Shown here piece after piece: positions 43,220 to 53,760 of a stretch of 64,000 bases of DNA. The first letter of the stretch is position 1. Each line of letters opens with the position of its first letter. Origin of the DNA: Rivularia sp034931125. GTDB lineage: Bacteria > Cyanobacteriota > Cyanobacteriia > Cyanobacteriales > Nostocaceae. The notes beneath the pieces are model-generated. The model was not told where the DNA came from, made no database searches, and saw only the letters and a list, made by a program, of their open reading frames with translations. The stretch lies in NCBI RefSeq assembly GCF_034931125.1, contig NZ_JAYGHM010000044.1, positions 1-64,000 of the forward strand. The letters are read 5' to 3'. Position numbers and translations under genes: made by a program.

Positions 43220-45220
43220 TCAGCTTATCCAACCGTCAATTTCTGAATCAGTTAATGATTTTTCTAGCTTGGTGTATTCTGTACGTGCAGCATGTAGCAC
43301 ATGTTTCATCTGCACTGCTTCTGAATCCTCGGCAGCCATAAATGCGGCATTTAAAGCTATATTGCGGATATTACCACCAGAAACACTTAGCTGTGCCAAC
43401 TTTTTCACATTTAAACCTTCTGTAGGTGTATTGGGTGGAAAAACACTTTGCCAAATCTCTCCTCGTTGAGCAGTATCTGGGAAGGGAAACTGAACTACAA
43501 AACGAATCCGTCGTAGAAAAGCATTATCCAGGGAACTCTTAAGGTTGGTCGTTAAAATTGCTAAGCCTGGGTAGCATTCCATACGTTGTAACAGGTAGCT
43601 AACCTCAATATTGGCATGGCGATCGTGACTGTCTTTAACATCACTACGTTTACCAAACAAAGCATCTGCTTCGTCAAATAGTAAAATTACTCCCCCTTCT
43701 TCTGCTGCATCAAATACTTGTCGCAGATTTTTTTCAGTCTCTCCAATATATTTACTGACAACCGACGACAAATCAATGCGGTAGACATCAAGATGCAACT
43801 CTGAAGCTAACACTTCTGCTGCTAATGTTTTACCCGTTCCGCTCGAACCCGCAAATAAAGCACTAATTCCAAGTCCGCGAGCATTCTTCTTGGCAAATCC
43901 CCAGGATTGATACACGGTGGCGCGTTGACGCACGTGTGCGGCAATTTCATGCAGCATTTGTTTTTGTGCGCTTGGTAATACCAAATCATGCCAGTCTACG
44001 TTGGGAGTAATGCGTTGGGCTAGCGCATCCAATCGCGGACGGGCTTGGATTCGACACGCATCCCACAATATCCTGCCCAAATCTTTTCCTTTTGTCTGAC
44101 TATATTTACCTATAGCCTCTGTATAAGCAGCGCGAATAGTCGATGGGCTGAGATTAAACTGAGCAACTAACCTGTTGACTTGTCCGTTTAATTGAGGTGC
44201 TAGATCGGACAAATTACCTTCCCAAAGTTCAGTTTGCTCTTCCACAGTGGGTTTATCAATATCAAAGCTAACCATTGGACGTTGCTTTAAATACATCCTT
44301 TCTCTGCTACTGATAAATAAATAACTATTTACTCGCTCGATGAAACGTTCAATAGCAGACCCGCGAAGTTTATCACTTGTATCTAAATTGTTATATTCTA
44401 TTAGCAAAGCATTTTGACCTAATATCGCTTCGCGTTCCCACAGTCTAATTAAATTTTCCATCTCGCTAGGTATTGCAGGTACTAGCTGAGCGGACATTAT
44501 ATTCAAATTCAGACCTAGCTTTTTACACACATCTGCTGCAATTGCCCATTTTGTTGTGGGTTGGGGTCCGCATAATTGAACCGCTGTTAACATTCCGGAA
44601 TTACGTGCTTGAGTCCACACAAGTGCTACTTGTTCGGATAGTTCCCGGTGCGATGAAACTAAATATCCAACTTCGGAAAGCGGCTCAATAATACCATTGA
44701 GTTGTTCGTCAATATATTCGGTTCCGACAAGATAGTGTAAGATCCGTTCGTTGATTCTTAAAGGACAAAGAGTTAGAGCCTTCCCCTCTCCGATTTCAAT
44801 CAAACCCCAACTACGTAAAGGTGCATGAGGTGTGATCGCATCCCAATGAGCATCAGGAAATGCTGCTAAAGCTAAACTAAAAGTTGGGTAAGCCTGCTGT
44901 GCATCACCTTGCGCTGCGGCACACAAACCACTAAAATCGCTACTAAATTCCATGCTGGCACACATTAAAAGTATATTAGATTCAAAGTTTGACAGACCAA
45001 AAATTCTGCATACTTTATCTAATGCCGATGGTTGTGGCATTGCAATGGCAGCTGATTCTAAAGCTTGGTTTAGAGTTTCTTTTTCTTCCTCTTTGACAAC
45101 AAATTCATCATCCGATCTTGCAATGTGTATTTCTATGGCATAGCGTACCAAAGCTAAGGATGCCGAAAGGTAAGACCCATTTGCGTCATACCAATTGCGA
45201 TTAGTGGTTGTAGCATTCAT
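43220..45220 (-). CDS. AAA+ ATPase of the contractile injection system (Afp15/Pvc15-like)
   Basis: A 666-residue protein. The N-terminal ~400 residues include a degenerate, inactive-looking AAA module ('LIEYNNLD'). The C-terminal AAA+ domain has Walker A 'AGSSGTGKT' (about 457), Walker B 'ILLFDEADALFGKRSD' (about 510), sensor 1 'LAILTTNLKSSLD' and the Arg pair in 'AFLRRIRFVV'. Afp15/Pvc15 ATPases are needed for particle assembly and for loading cargo. It follows the cap gene by 176 nt in a minus-strand pair, separate from the structural genes. The start ATG has no strong ribosome site. Confidence 0.9.
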   Translation of the reverse strand: MNATTTNRNWYDANGSYLSASLALVRYAIEIHIARSDDEFVVKEEEKETLNQALESAAIAMPQPSALDKVCRIFGLSNFESNILLMCASMEFSSDFSGLCAAAQGDAQQAYPTFSLALAAFPDAHWDAITPHAPLRSWGLIEIGEGKALTLCPLRINERILHYLVGTEYIDEQLNGIIEPLSEVGYLVSSHRELSEQVALVWTQARNSGMLTAVQLCGPQPTTKWAIAADVCKKLGLNLNIMSAQLVPAIPSEMENLIRLWEREAILGQNALLIEYNNLDTSDKLRGSAIERFIERVNSYLFISSRERMYLKQRPMVSFDIDKPTVEEQTELWEGNLSDLAPQLNGQVNRLVAQFNLSPSTIRAAYTEAIGKYSQTKGKDLGRILWDACRIQARPRLDALAQRITPNVDWHDLVLPSAQKQMLHEIAAHVRQRATVYQSWGFAKKNARGLGISALFAGSSGTGKTLAAEVLASELHLDVYRIDLSSVVSKYIGETEKNLRQVFDAAEEGGVILLFDEADALFGKRSDVKDSHDRHANIEVSYLLQRMECYPGLAILTTNLKSSLDNAFLRRIRFVVQFPFPDTAQRGEIWQSVFPPNTPTEGLNVKKLAQLSVSGGNIRNIALNAAFMAAEDSEAVQMKHVLHAARTEYTKLEKSLTDSEIDGWIS

Positions 45221-45396
45221 CTGTTCGTGCGGTGGGGGAATTATGTTCCGCTTCTAATATCATATTCCCATAGCCAGTTGGAAACATATTCCCCAAAAGT
45301 AGAAGCTATTTCAATTAACCGTAAAAACAGCGGGATCATGTTTTTAAAATTACCTTCTACTATCTATTCTGGTTCCCAGATTGAAACCTTTAACCT

Positions 45397-46068
45397 TCAA
45401 CCTTTAATTGAAGCAGGGCTATCAATTAATACCATTGATGCATAATAAGTAACTGAAGGTCGATAATGTGTTTGTAAAGCAGACCAAATTTTAGAACTAT
45501 CTTCCATGTTCAAAAATTCCGAGCTAATTTTTATCTGTCCAATTCCTTGTGCTAAATCAGATACAGATATCCCTCTTAAAGCCTGTGAAAATACGCTGGA
45601 TGTAGCCGTTGCGGATGCATTTCTCAACGCAGCTTCAATTACTTCAGTTTTGACTACAGGTGATATATGTAACAATTGCATTGCGTATCCAAGTAAAATT
45701 TCCGATTGAAAATCTTTTGGTCCATAAGCTGTTAATAGGTAATGCAAGTCAAGGGCTAGGGGTGGATTGTTAAATTGCTGCTGGTTTTTAGCTTTATCTA
45801 AATCTTTATCTTTATCTTTATCCCCAATGCGCGAATGGCGATCGCGAAATTCCCGAGAAATCCAATCAACATTGCGGTTTTGGGTGACTTGATACAGAAA
45901 AAGGTTGATTTGTGCCCGTTCGTCTTTTCCAACTTCAATTTTATCTGGTGGAAGGGCACTCACCAGCACATCTCCGATGCTACCTACAATTGCATCATTA
46001 ACAAAACCATTTTCCAATAAATTTTTAATCACTGCCGTAACAGCAGCAATAGAAAGCGCATTACTCAT
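45397..46068 (-). CDS. DUF4255 cap/terminator protein (Afp16/Pvc16-like)
   Basis: A 223-residue protein. The DUF4255 signature is clear: 'SIAAVTAVIKNLLENGF', 'LVSALPPDKI', 'AQINLFLYQVTQNRNVDWIS', 'ALDLHYLLTAYGPKDFQSEI' and 'LLGYAMQLLHISPVV'. Afp16/Pvc16 caps the tube and sheath at the end distal to the baseplate and sets tail length. GAGGA lies 7 nt before the ATG. It is the first gene of the minus-strand pair with the AAA+ ATPase. Confidence 0.9.
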   Translation of the reverse strand: MSNALSIAAVTAVIKNLLENGFVNDAIVGSIGDVLVSALPPDKIEVGKDERAQINLFLYQVTQNRNVDWISREFRDRHSRIGDKDKDKDLDKAKNQQQFNNPPLALDLHYLLTAYGPKDFQSEILLGYAMQLLHISPVVKTEVIEAALRNASATATSSVFSQALRGISVSDLAQGIGQIKISSEFLNMEDSSKIWSALQTHYRPSVTYYASMVLIDSPASIKG

Positions 46069-46593
46069 CCTGCTTCCTCATGGCTTTATAATAAATACTC
46101 CTTATTGTTAATACATACGTATTGTTTTTCATCTATTTTTAATTGGCAATTTTATGTTTCAAAATTTTATACTAAAGTATATTGTAAAATATCTGTAAAC
46201 ATATTAAGTTACTAACATATAGAAATAGTATGAATAAGTATTGATATACTCTCAAGTTCATTATTATGGTTCCTTAGTACTTATTATGTGACAAATATAG
46301 TTAAGTAAGTCAATTTAAGAACAAATAGCGCGAATTGACTTATGGTTGCGACTAATTGAATTACCGATATGCAATCCTATATTGCGTAGAGACAGGCTAG
46401 AAAAATAATTTGTTAGAATCTTAAATAGTAAGAGCCTGTTACAAGAGCCACTGCGCTATATGCCCCCGCAATATGGCACGCTTGGCTAACGAAGAATAGT
46501 TCAATATTTTGCTTAAAAATAAATCAATACCGTTAAGTTAAGCCTGAAAATTAGAAATAGCGGAGGTTGAGTCGAGGAACTAATCTAATCGTC

Positions 46594-46658
46594 AGAAGTC
46601 GGGTTTTTATAAATTTGTAAACGTGTTACAGATACTCCCATTCAAAAACCCGACTTCT
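46594..46658. repeat. Long hairpin repeat with perfect 15-bp arms
   Basis: AGAAGTCGGGTTTTT and AAAAACCCGACTTCT are exact inverse complements with a 35-nt loop. Outer bases AGGTTGAG and CTCAACCT add a second pairing. It fits a dispersed non-coding repeat. Confidence 0.75.
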
Positions 46659-46916
46659 CAACCTGAAATTTTCTTACTGAACCGGATTAAAATATAAATA
46701 AGCCTACCTGAGAATTACTAAAAGTTTAAAATAATTGCTTTAAATTAAAACTTATTAAACTTTCGGCATATGTATTTAGAAACTTTGAAATTATAGAGTT
46801 AGATGTTTGCTAAATTAGTCTTTTTGCGGTTAATAAGCATACTCTGTACTGAATAACCATTTTAATTTATGATTTTAACCTAAAAGTAGTGCTTAAATTA
46901 ACTCTTAAATCAACTC

Positions 46917-47039
46917 AGGACTTAGGCAATTGTCACAAGCAGAAGGTTGGTGCGTGACACTACAACCTAATTATTACGTTAAAAATTAGTCAAACCGTCA
47001 CAGCACCCTACAACAAAATATGCCTTTTTGCTAAGTCCT
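46917..47039. repeat. Composite repeat with AGGACTTAG ends
   Basis: The ends AGGACTTAG and CTAAGTCCT are inverse complements. The interior (46945-47012) is a GGTGCGTGAC-family hairpin as at 39477 and 18169, so one element seems nested in or fused to another. Confidence 0.65.
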
Positions 47040-47198
47040 ATCAACTAAATACGTTAATCAAATATATTTGACAGTTTAAACAACTTAAGATGAATTACGG
47101 TTTCAAACAAGTACGAGACAAATAAGATAATTGTATGTATTTATTAATATTTTGATTAAAAACACAAGTAATTTAGTAAACAGGATGGCTTTTGTGTA

Positions 47199-48893
47199 AT
47201 GAACTCGTCACTTTCATCAAATTCTTGGATAGGTAGGTTTATAGGAGACAATCATAGATACCGCTTGGATAGAAGTTTAGGTGGAGGTGGCATGGGAGAA
47301 GTCTTTCTAGCTACCGATACTCGGGTCGGCAAAGAAGTCGCATTAAAATTGCTCAAAGATAAATGGCTAGCATCGGGTGAAATGCGAAAACGCTTTGAGC
47401 GAGAAATTGCAGTTTGTGCTGCTCTGCAAAGCGAACATATTATTGAAATTAGCGACTGTGGAGTTACTAGCGAAGGTTTTCCATTTTATGCGATGGAATA
47501 CCTCCGGGGACAAACGTTACGGCAGTTAATGCAAAGGGAAAAGCAGTTAACGCCCCTTCAAACTGCGAACATAATGGTACAAGTATGTGAGGGTTTACAG
47601 GTTGCTCATCAAGGAGCTGTTATTTATGGTGATGATAGAAACAGTGGCGAACTGATTAAGGTTATCCATCGTGACTTAAAGCCAGATAATATATTTTTAT
47701 TACCCAGAGAGTTTGGAGAATGGGTAAAGATTTTAGATTTTGGTATTGCTAAAATTCATAAAGAGTCCTCCGAGCAGACAAATCTAACTCAAAGATTTAT
47801 TGGTACATTTCGCTATTCGTCACCGGAGCAAATCCAAAATGATAAAAACATAGATGGAAGGTCTGACATTTACAGTTTGGGAATAATTCTCTATGAAATG
47901 TTAAGTGCTTTAGACCCTTTTGGTTTAAGTATTGACAGAAGTAAAGTTAGTGAAAGTTCTTGGTTACACGCTCATGGCTATCGACCACCCATACCATTGA
48001 GGTCTCAGCCTGGTTGCGAGCATTTATCTCCTCAATTAGAAGCTGTAGTTCTAAAATGTTTGCAAAAAAAACCTAGAGACCGTTTTGCTTCAGTGGGAGA
48101 ACTGCGTCAAGCTTTGCAAGAGACGCTTCAAGCTACAACAAATACAAACTACCCACAGCGCAGGCAAATTATAGTTCAGCCCCAATCCCAACAAAATCAA
48201 ATAAGTTCAAATGACGAAACTGTTTCCAAGCCCCTAGAACCAAAATTGGCAAACCAATCTAGAATAGATAATTCTCAAGATCGATCGTGGCAAAATCCAA
48301 ACTTAAATCAACCATATCATAATCAGCAACCAAATATAGCTGAAAATCGGTCATATCAACAACCACCGGCATTAAATCAATTCCCAGCAAAGACATCTGA
48401 CGATACAACACCCAGACATCCAGCATCTAATTCACAACAACCAATCTCGGATGGGACTACTTATCAATCTAGACCGAATCAAGTTACACCATCAAGCAAT
48501 CCCCCCACTGCTCAACCAATCTCGGATGGGACTACTTATCAACCGAGACCGAATCAAGTTACACCATCAAGCAATCCTGCTGCTGCTCAACCAGTACAGC
48601 CAGATGGGACTACCTATCAACCGAGACCGAATCAAGTTAAACCATCAAGCAATCCTCCTGCTGCTCAACCAGTAACACCTAATAAGAATGGGGAGCAACC
48701 GAGAAAAAGTAAGAATTCAAAATCTAAAAAAAAGAATCTTAGTACTTGGCAAATTCTTGCGATTAATTTAGCAATAGCCTTACTCGTTATTGTTGCTTAT
48801 CACTTGATTTTTCGTGTAAATAGAACAAATGAAAAGCAAGATCCACAAACAAAAGAAAATCAAAATTCCTTAGTTACTTATAATTCGCATTAG
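47199..48893 (+). CDS. Membrane Ser/Thr protein kinase with a Pro/Gln-rich linker
   Basis: A 564-residue kinase of a different subtype from the MORN pair. It has 'SLGGGGMGEVFLATD', Lys in 'VALKLL', 'HRDLKPDNIFLL' (about 157), 'DFGIAKIH' and 'GTFRYSSPEQI'. After about residue 310 a Pro/Gln/Ser-rich linker contains three ~30-residue repeats ('SDGTTYQPRPNQVTPSSNP'). A transmembrane helix at about 520-540 is followed by a short tail of about 25 residues. The kinase is cytoplasmic with almost no external sensor. It is divergent from the CIS cap gene across 1.1 kb, and a third kinase near the CIS suggests phospho-regulation; that link is inference. Confidence 0.88.
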   Translation: MNSSLSSNSWIGRFIGDNHRYRLDRSLGGGGMGEVFLATDTRVGKEVALKLLKDKWLASGEMRKRFEREIAVCAALQSEHIIEISDCGVTSEGFPFYAMEYLRGQTLRQLMQREKQLTPLQTANIMVQVCEGLQVAHQGAVIYGDDRNSGELIKVIHRDLKPDNIFLLPREFGEWVKILDFGIAKIHKESSEQTNLTQRFIGTFRYSSPEQIQNDKNIDGRSDIYSLGIILYEMLSALDPFGLSIDRSKVSESSWLHAHGYRPPIPLRSQPGCEHLSPQLEAVVLKCLQKKPRDRFASVGELRQALQETLQATTNTNYPQRRQIIVQPQSQQNQISSNDETVSKPLEPKLANQSRIDNSQDRSWQNPNLNQPYHNQQPNIAENRSYQQPPALNQFPAKTSDDTTPRHPASNSQQPISDGTTYQSRPNQVTPSSNPPTAQPISDGTTYQPRPNQVTPSSNPAAAQPVQPDGTTYQPRPNQVKPSSNPPAAQPVTPNKNGEQPRKSKNSKSKKKNLSTWQILAINLAIALLVIVAYHLIFRVNRTNEKQDPQTKENQNSLVTYNSH

Positions 48894-48989
48894 ACATCTC
48901 CGAAAATAACCAAAGTCTTACTATAACTAGCTTTTAAACTGCGATAGCGTTCGCGTAAGCGTGTCCCCTTGGGACTCAGCGCTGCTGCA

Positions 48990-49555
48990 AAAAGTTTCTA
49001 GAGTTACTTACCAAACGGTATCCCATCTCATGATACCTTTGCACGAGTATTTGCAGCTCTAAACCCACAACAATTTCAACAATGTTTTCTGAGTTGGATA
49101 AAATCAGTTGCGACAATTACGGAAGGTGAGGTAATTGCTATTGATGTAAAACAGTTAAGACATTCATTTGATAAAAAAGATGGTCAGGCTGCAATTAGTA
49201 TTGTTAGCGCTTGGGCAACAAGTAATCGTTTAGTTTTAGGTCAAAGGCAGGTTGATAAAAAGTCAAATGAAATTACGGCGATACCAGAACTAATTAAAGT
49301 TTTAGATATAACTGGCTATATCATTACAATTGATGCAATGGGTTGTCAAAGAGAGATAGTCAAAACAATTTCCCAAAAAAATGGAGATTATGTTATTGCG
49401 CTTAAAGAAAACCAGGAAAGCTTATATCAAAGCGTTGTTCAGCTATTCAAAAAAGCAATCAAAACAAGATGTGTAGGTTTAAAAGCAAGTAATTATAGTA
49501 CTCGTGAATATGGTCATGGACGTGAAGAAATACGTAACTATTTGATGCTATCCGA
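48990..49555 (+). pseudogene. ISAs1-family transposase fragment
   Basis: Reads 'FLEL', then a 4-nt frame disruption at about 49005, then 'PNGIPSHDTFARVFAALNP', 'VIAIDVKQLRHSFDKKDG', 'AISIVSAWATSNRLVLGQ', 'VDKKSNEITAIPELI' and 'ITIDAMGCQREI'. This is the centre of an ISAs1-type DDE transposase; the usual GKT after the first Asp is VKQ. The first ~70 residues and the 3' part are missing; the 3' side runs straight into another element. Confidence 0.8.
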
Positions 49556-50547
49556 TGGTTACCCAACAGATTTAGGGCTACTGAATCAAGCCAGAAAACA
49601 CACAGAAAAAATTATAGATTCGCTGTATGAGCAAGTGAAGGGGAAACTAAATAAAAAACCAAGAACTTATCGCAAAATTGCTCGAAAAAACTACTTAAAA
49701 GTTGCAAAAACACGTCGCGTATACCAAAAAGAAAGAAGAAAAGCGATAAAAAAACAACTCCAATATATTAAAAGGAACTTATCTCATATTGAAGAGTTAA
49801 TCATACTAGGAGCTACTCTCTATAATTTAAGTGACAGGCAATATACCATATTGCTAGTAGTAAATGAAGTTTATCGTCAACAATTGTGGTTGTATGAAAA
49901 TAGAAAGAAGAGTATCGAAGACCGTATTGTTAGTTTAAATCAACCACATATCCGTCCAATTATTCCAGGTAAAGCGGGGAAACCTGTAGAGTTTAGCGAA
50001 ATTATCAGCTAGCTACTTTGAAGGATATGTGTTTTTAGACCATATAAGTTGGGATAATTTTAATGAATCGGGAGACTTAAAAACACAAATTGAATCGTTT
50101 AAAAACTACACTGGTTACTATCCAGAATCTGTTCATGTTGATAAAATTTATCGGACAAGGGAAAACCGAGCTTAGTGTAAAGAAAGAGGTATTAGAATCA
50201 GTGGACTTCCTTTAGGCAGACCTCCAGTAAATGTTAGTAAAGAAACGAAAAAACAAGCCGCTTATGATGAGAGGATTCGTAGTTCCATTGAAGGAAAATT
50301 TGGGCAAGGTAAAAGAAGATTTAGTCTCAATCGAGTGATGACTAAACTTTCTCATACTTCTAAAACTGCAATCGCAATTACTTTTTTAGTGATGAATCTG
50401 TCTACGCATCTATCACGTTTGTTGAGGGCTTTTTTATATCTATTTTTCAAAGATACACTTTTTTTCGAGTCTGACATTAGCAGGCATTATAGCTTACTTA
50501 TTCCTGGTAAACAAAAACTTATATTTTACCCTTACTTGAATAACTAA
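49556..50547 (+). pseudogene. IS5/IS1182-like transposase fragment
   Basis: From 'YPTDLGLLNQARKHTEKIID' the sequence matches the middle and end of a second transposase type: 'KPRTYRKIARKNYLKVAK', 'QPHIRPIIPGKAGKPVEF'. A frameshift at about 50005 is followed by 'ASYFEGYVFLDHISWDNF', then a nonsense TAG at 50173-50175 where Trp is expected, then 'GPPLGRP'-type sequence and 'EGKFGQGKRRFSLNRVM'. The 5' half is missing. It ends near a 'TTTTTCAGCAAACCCT' sequence that may be the element end. Confidence 0.78.
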
Positions 50548-50761
50548 ATAAATCTCCGTCTCGCTTTTTATTACTTTTTCAGCAAACCCTAAATACGCGC
50601 ATATTTCACTAATCGGATTGATTGTCATTACTTTATGATGTCTAAGTACTTGTTTTTTTGTATACAATTACATAGCCTTATTGCTTGCTTATTATTTTAC
50701 GTACTCACAAATATAAATAATGTAAAATACTACCTTTACATAATATTTTTACTTAAATAGA

Positions 50762-51347
50762 TTAAATTAGATGCGTTTGCCCTGTATTGCCCCCATAGTA
50801 AAGACTCATCACTAAAGCTTTTACCCCTGGACCAAACTCTCCGTCATATCCGAGCGGTAGTTCTGCTAAATAGGTTTTTCCTGTTTGAGGTGAATAATAT
50901 TTCTGCTTACGGAAAAGTACGTTATCAGTTTTTAAGGAGATATCCTGAACGACTACTTCTTCATAACCCTTGAATTGTGCGTCTTGTGGTAATTCGAATT
51001 GAGGGTATTCTAAAATCTCTGACCGATCTATTTTGATATTTGCTTTTTTACTACTCTTGCTGTGCTGAGTGGGGGTTTTGCGTTCCTTTTCTGATGAATG
51101 GTCTTTCTTAAACCCTTTCAAGTTGGGTTTGATGTCTGGTTTACCTTGCTCTCCCTTAAGGCGGTTGTTTTCATCCCGTAAATGAGTGGTTCTCTTCTTC
51201 TAAATCTTTGACTTTTGAGTTCAGTTGCTCTATTAGGTTCAATAAAAGTTCTACAGTTTGACGCACAGCATTGTCTGCAATCCCTTTTGGGTCGATTGTT
51301 TGCAGTAATGTCGATACTTGTTGGCTTGAAAATGGTTTCTGCGTCAT
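50762..51347 (-). pseudogene. IS66-family transposase N-terminal fragment
   Basis: From ATG 51347 the frame reads 'MTQKPFSSQQVSTLLQ', a Leu-rich coiled coil ('LLLNLIEQLNSKVKDLEEEN') and then breaks. After removal of one T (about 51190) it continues 'LRDENNRLKGEQGKPDIKPN' and the IS66 zinc-binding/N-terminal region 'YEEVVVQDISLKTDNVLFRK', 'YYSPQTGKTYLAELPLGYDG', 'FGPGVKALVMSLYYGGN'. It ends there; the catalytic core is missing. It is a truncated, frameshifted relic. Confidence 0.78.
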
Positions 51348-51351
51348 GCAC

Positions 51352-52492
51352 TATATTCTACGATACGGTGTCTACCTTTGTATCCTCTTATTTTTCTTCT
51401 CACCCCCTATTTATTGAGCGGGTACCATTTATCTTCCCTGATTTTGTTAATAAAAAATATAAAGTTTTATAGCTAATATCTTGTTTGATTCAATATTTTA
51501 TATATAGTACACCTATTTGATTTTTTCAAAAATCATTTTGCTCAAAGCTTACTGTACAAAGGTTTTATTCTCAGTATGCCTAGCAAGATTCAACTAGAAT
51601 TCCTATATTTATATTCTGTGCATAAACAAAACATTCAAAAGGAATAGATAATTTTTAAAATATCTACCTATAAAGATATAAGAAATATTTGATTTTTTAT
51701 GCTTTAGTTGGAATTTAGGGTAATAATCAGGAATTTTATGGAGTTTGGGAGTTAATCAACAGAATGCAAGTAAATTGACACAATAAAATCAAACTATTGT
51801 AAAAAATAAAATAAACTAAAATCCTATTGCTTGTTGTCTATCCAAAGATTAAATTTAAACACATTAATTAACTCATCCTAGATAAAACATTGAAACCCTC
51901 GAACGAATGTTCTCTATACTTTTAATCTAAACCAAGATTGTGAGTAAGTTGTGAGCAAGCTAATATTGTTTTTTTTACAATCCTGTTTTTTTTGGACATA
52001 ATAAATCTACATTCATGCTTAATTCATTGAATCTTACAAGCTTGGCAATACTTGTAATCTGCTGGTTTCGGCTAAACTATTGATTTAGTTAATCGCTCCT
52101 TAATTCGCTAGATTGCTTGTAATACAATACTTTTATGATTTTACGCTAATAATTTAATATTCGCTTAATTTTTGCGACCAATAAATATTATATGCATACA
52201 GGTTCTTTTAATATAAAGAGATTTAAATATTGTTTATTCGTATAAGAATGATAAAAAAATATCTATATTCTTATGTAGAGATAATAGTAATAATCAAATT
52301 ATTCATATATACAATTCAATATTTGTATGCCGAATTATCTTTAATCCCACAGATTAGCAAATAAAAATAATTCAATTATTTTTTTATAATAAAAAAATAC
52401 TCACAAAATTCTCAATGTTTTTGAGTATTTTGAAAGTATATATACTTATCATTTTTAAATCCAGTTATTCATTGAGAGTATAGGAATGGACT
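51352..52492. other. Gene-free AT-rich 1.1-kb region
   Basis: Very AT-rich, no open frame with protein-like content, no clear hairpins or repeats noticed. It lies between two decayed genes. Confidence 0.6.
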
Positions 52493-53406
52493 ATGTACAA
52501 CAACAAAATAAATATCGGCGAAAAAAACTTTTCCAAAAAAAATGTAGCAAAAATTGAAAATCAAAAAATAGAAGATTGGCATATTATTGAAGCCGATTCT
52601 ATTATCGAGTCGCTGAATACCTCAAAAACTTCGGGATTATCTAGCGAATCAGCTTTGGAAAAACTTTTAAAATATGGGCAAAATCTTTTACCCGAGCCAG
52701 CATCGCGTTCGAAGGTCAGTATTTTTACTGAGCAGTTTAAGTCACTATCAGTAGCTTTACTAACTTGCGCTGCGGTGGTTTCCACTGCAACGGGTTGCTG
52801 GGTTGATGCTTTGGTAATTATGGGTGTTGTAGGTATTAATGCAGTTATTGGTTACTTTACAGAAAGCCAATCGGAAAAAATTATTCACTCCCTGAAAAAA
52901 CATGACCGCCCATCTACTTTGGTTCTTAGAAATGGTAGTATAACTCAGATAAACACTGAAAATATAGTTCCCGGAGACATTTTAGTTCTTAAACCCGGTA
53001 GCTATATTGCAGCGGATGCCAGGTTAATTGAAACAGAAAATTTAAGCGTTGATGAGTCGGCATTAACTGGTGAAAGTATACCAGTTATTAAGAAAACTCA
53101 ACCCCTTTACGGTGAAAATATATCTCTTGCCGACCGAATCAACATGGTATATAAAGGTACATTTGTCGTTCCCAAAAATACACCATATTTGATATTGGTA
53201 AACTGCCGCAAAATCAATATTTGAATATTGCTCTTATTGGTTCCATTGGATTACAACTACTATCACTTGGGGTTCCCCAACTGCGATCGCTATTAAGTCT
53301 TACGACCATTAGTATTACGGATAGTGTTTTAGTTAGTGGTAGTGCATTTTTACCATTGATATTTAATGAAACTAGAAAAAAATTAATCGCTGGTAAAAAT
53401 GTTTGA
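52493..53406 (+). pseudogene. P-type cation ATPase with the catalytic middle deleted
   Basis: The first frame gives ~225 residues of a P-type ATPase: the N-terminal cation-ATPase domain, two transmembrane helices and the actuator domain with 'NIVPGDILVLKPGSYIAADA' and 'LSVDESALTGESIPV', up to 'MVYKGTFVV'. At about 53165 it jumps, in another frame, to the extreme C-terminus: 'RSQKYTIFDIGKLPQNQYL', 'NIALIGSIGLQLLSLGVPQL' and a final membrane helix. The DKTGT phosphorylation site, nucleotide-binding domain and helices 3-8 are gone. No transport is possible. The deletion is clean, with both ends still readable, so it is fairly recent. Confidence 0.85.
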
Positions 53407-53760
53407 AATTTGAAATAAGTATTACCAAAAAAACGGAGTTGGATTTTTGCTTACTCCCTTCCTGCTCTATAATTACCTATCTCTCTTTAAACCTTTCCTT
53501 TGCGTTCTCTGCGTCTCTGCGGTTTTTTTTAATCGGTAATCTTCTACCGGGAAGGAAGTAAGGGGAATGTACCTCATTTATTTGCAAACTGCTGTATTCT
53601 TTAACAACATATTTGAGCAATTTTTAGAACCCGCTTCGGAATCAAATACAATAGCTAAAAAGCAAAATTACCTCCTTTCCGTCAGAAAATTACCGAAAAA
53701 AACCTGATTTCCGCACCCTCAACTGTCATAATCTGTTTTGGGTATAAAATTAATTAATTT
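53407..53760. other. Intergenic region, nothing notable
   Basis: 354 nt between the ATPase relic and the convergent usp gene. No gene or strong hairpin was seen. Confidence 0.5.

Larger units (their letters stand above)
46069..47198. other. Gene-free 1.1-kb region between cap gene and kinase
   Basis: AT-rich with no credible gene. It contains the inverted repeats described at 46594 and 46917. Promoters for the divergent cap gene and kinase must be here, but none could be named with confidence. Confidence 0.6.

Noticed and set aside
51118..51351. 77-codon minus-strand ORF
   Set aside because: It is the wrong frame of the IS66 relic; the true frame starts at 51347.
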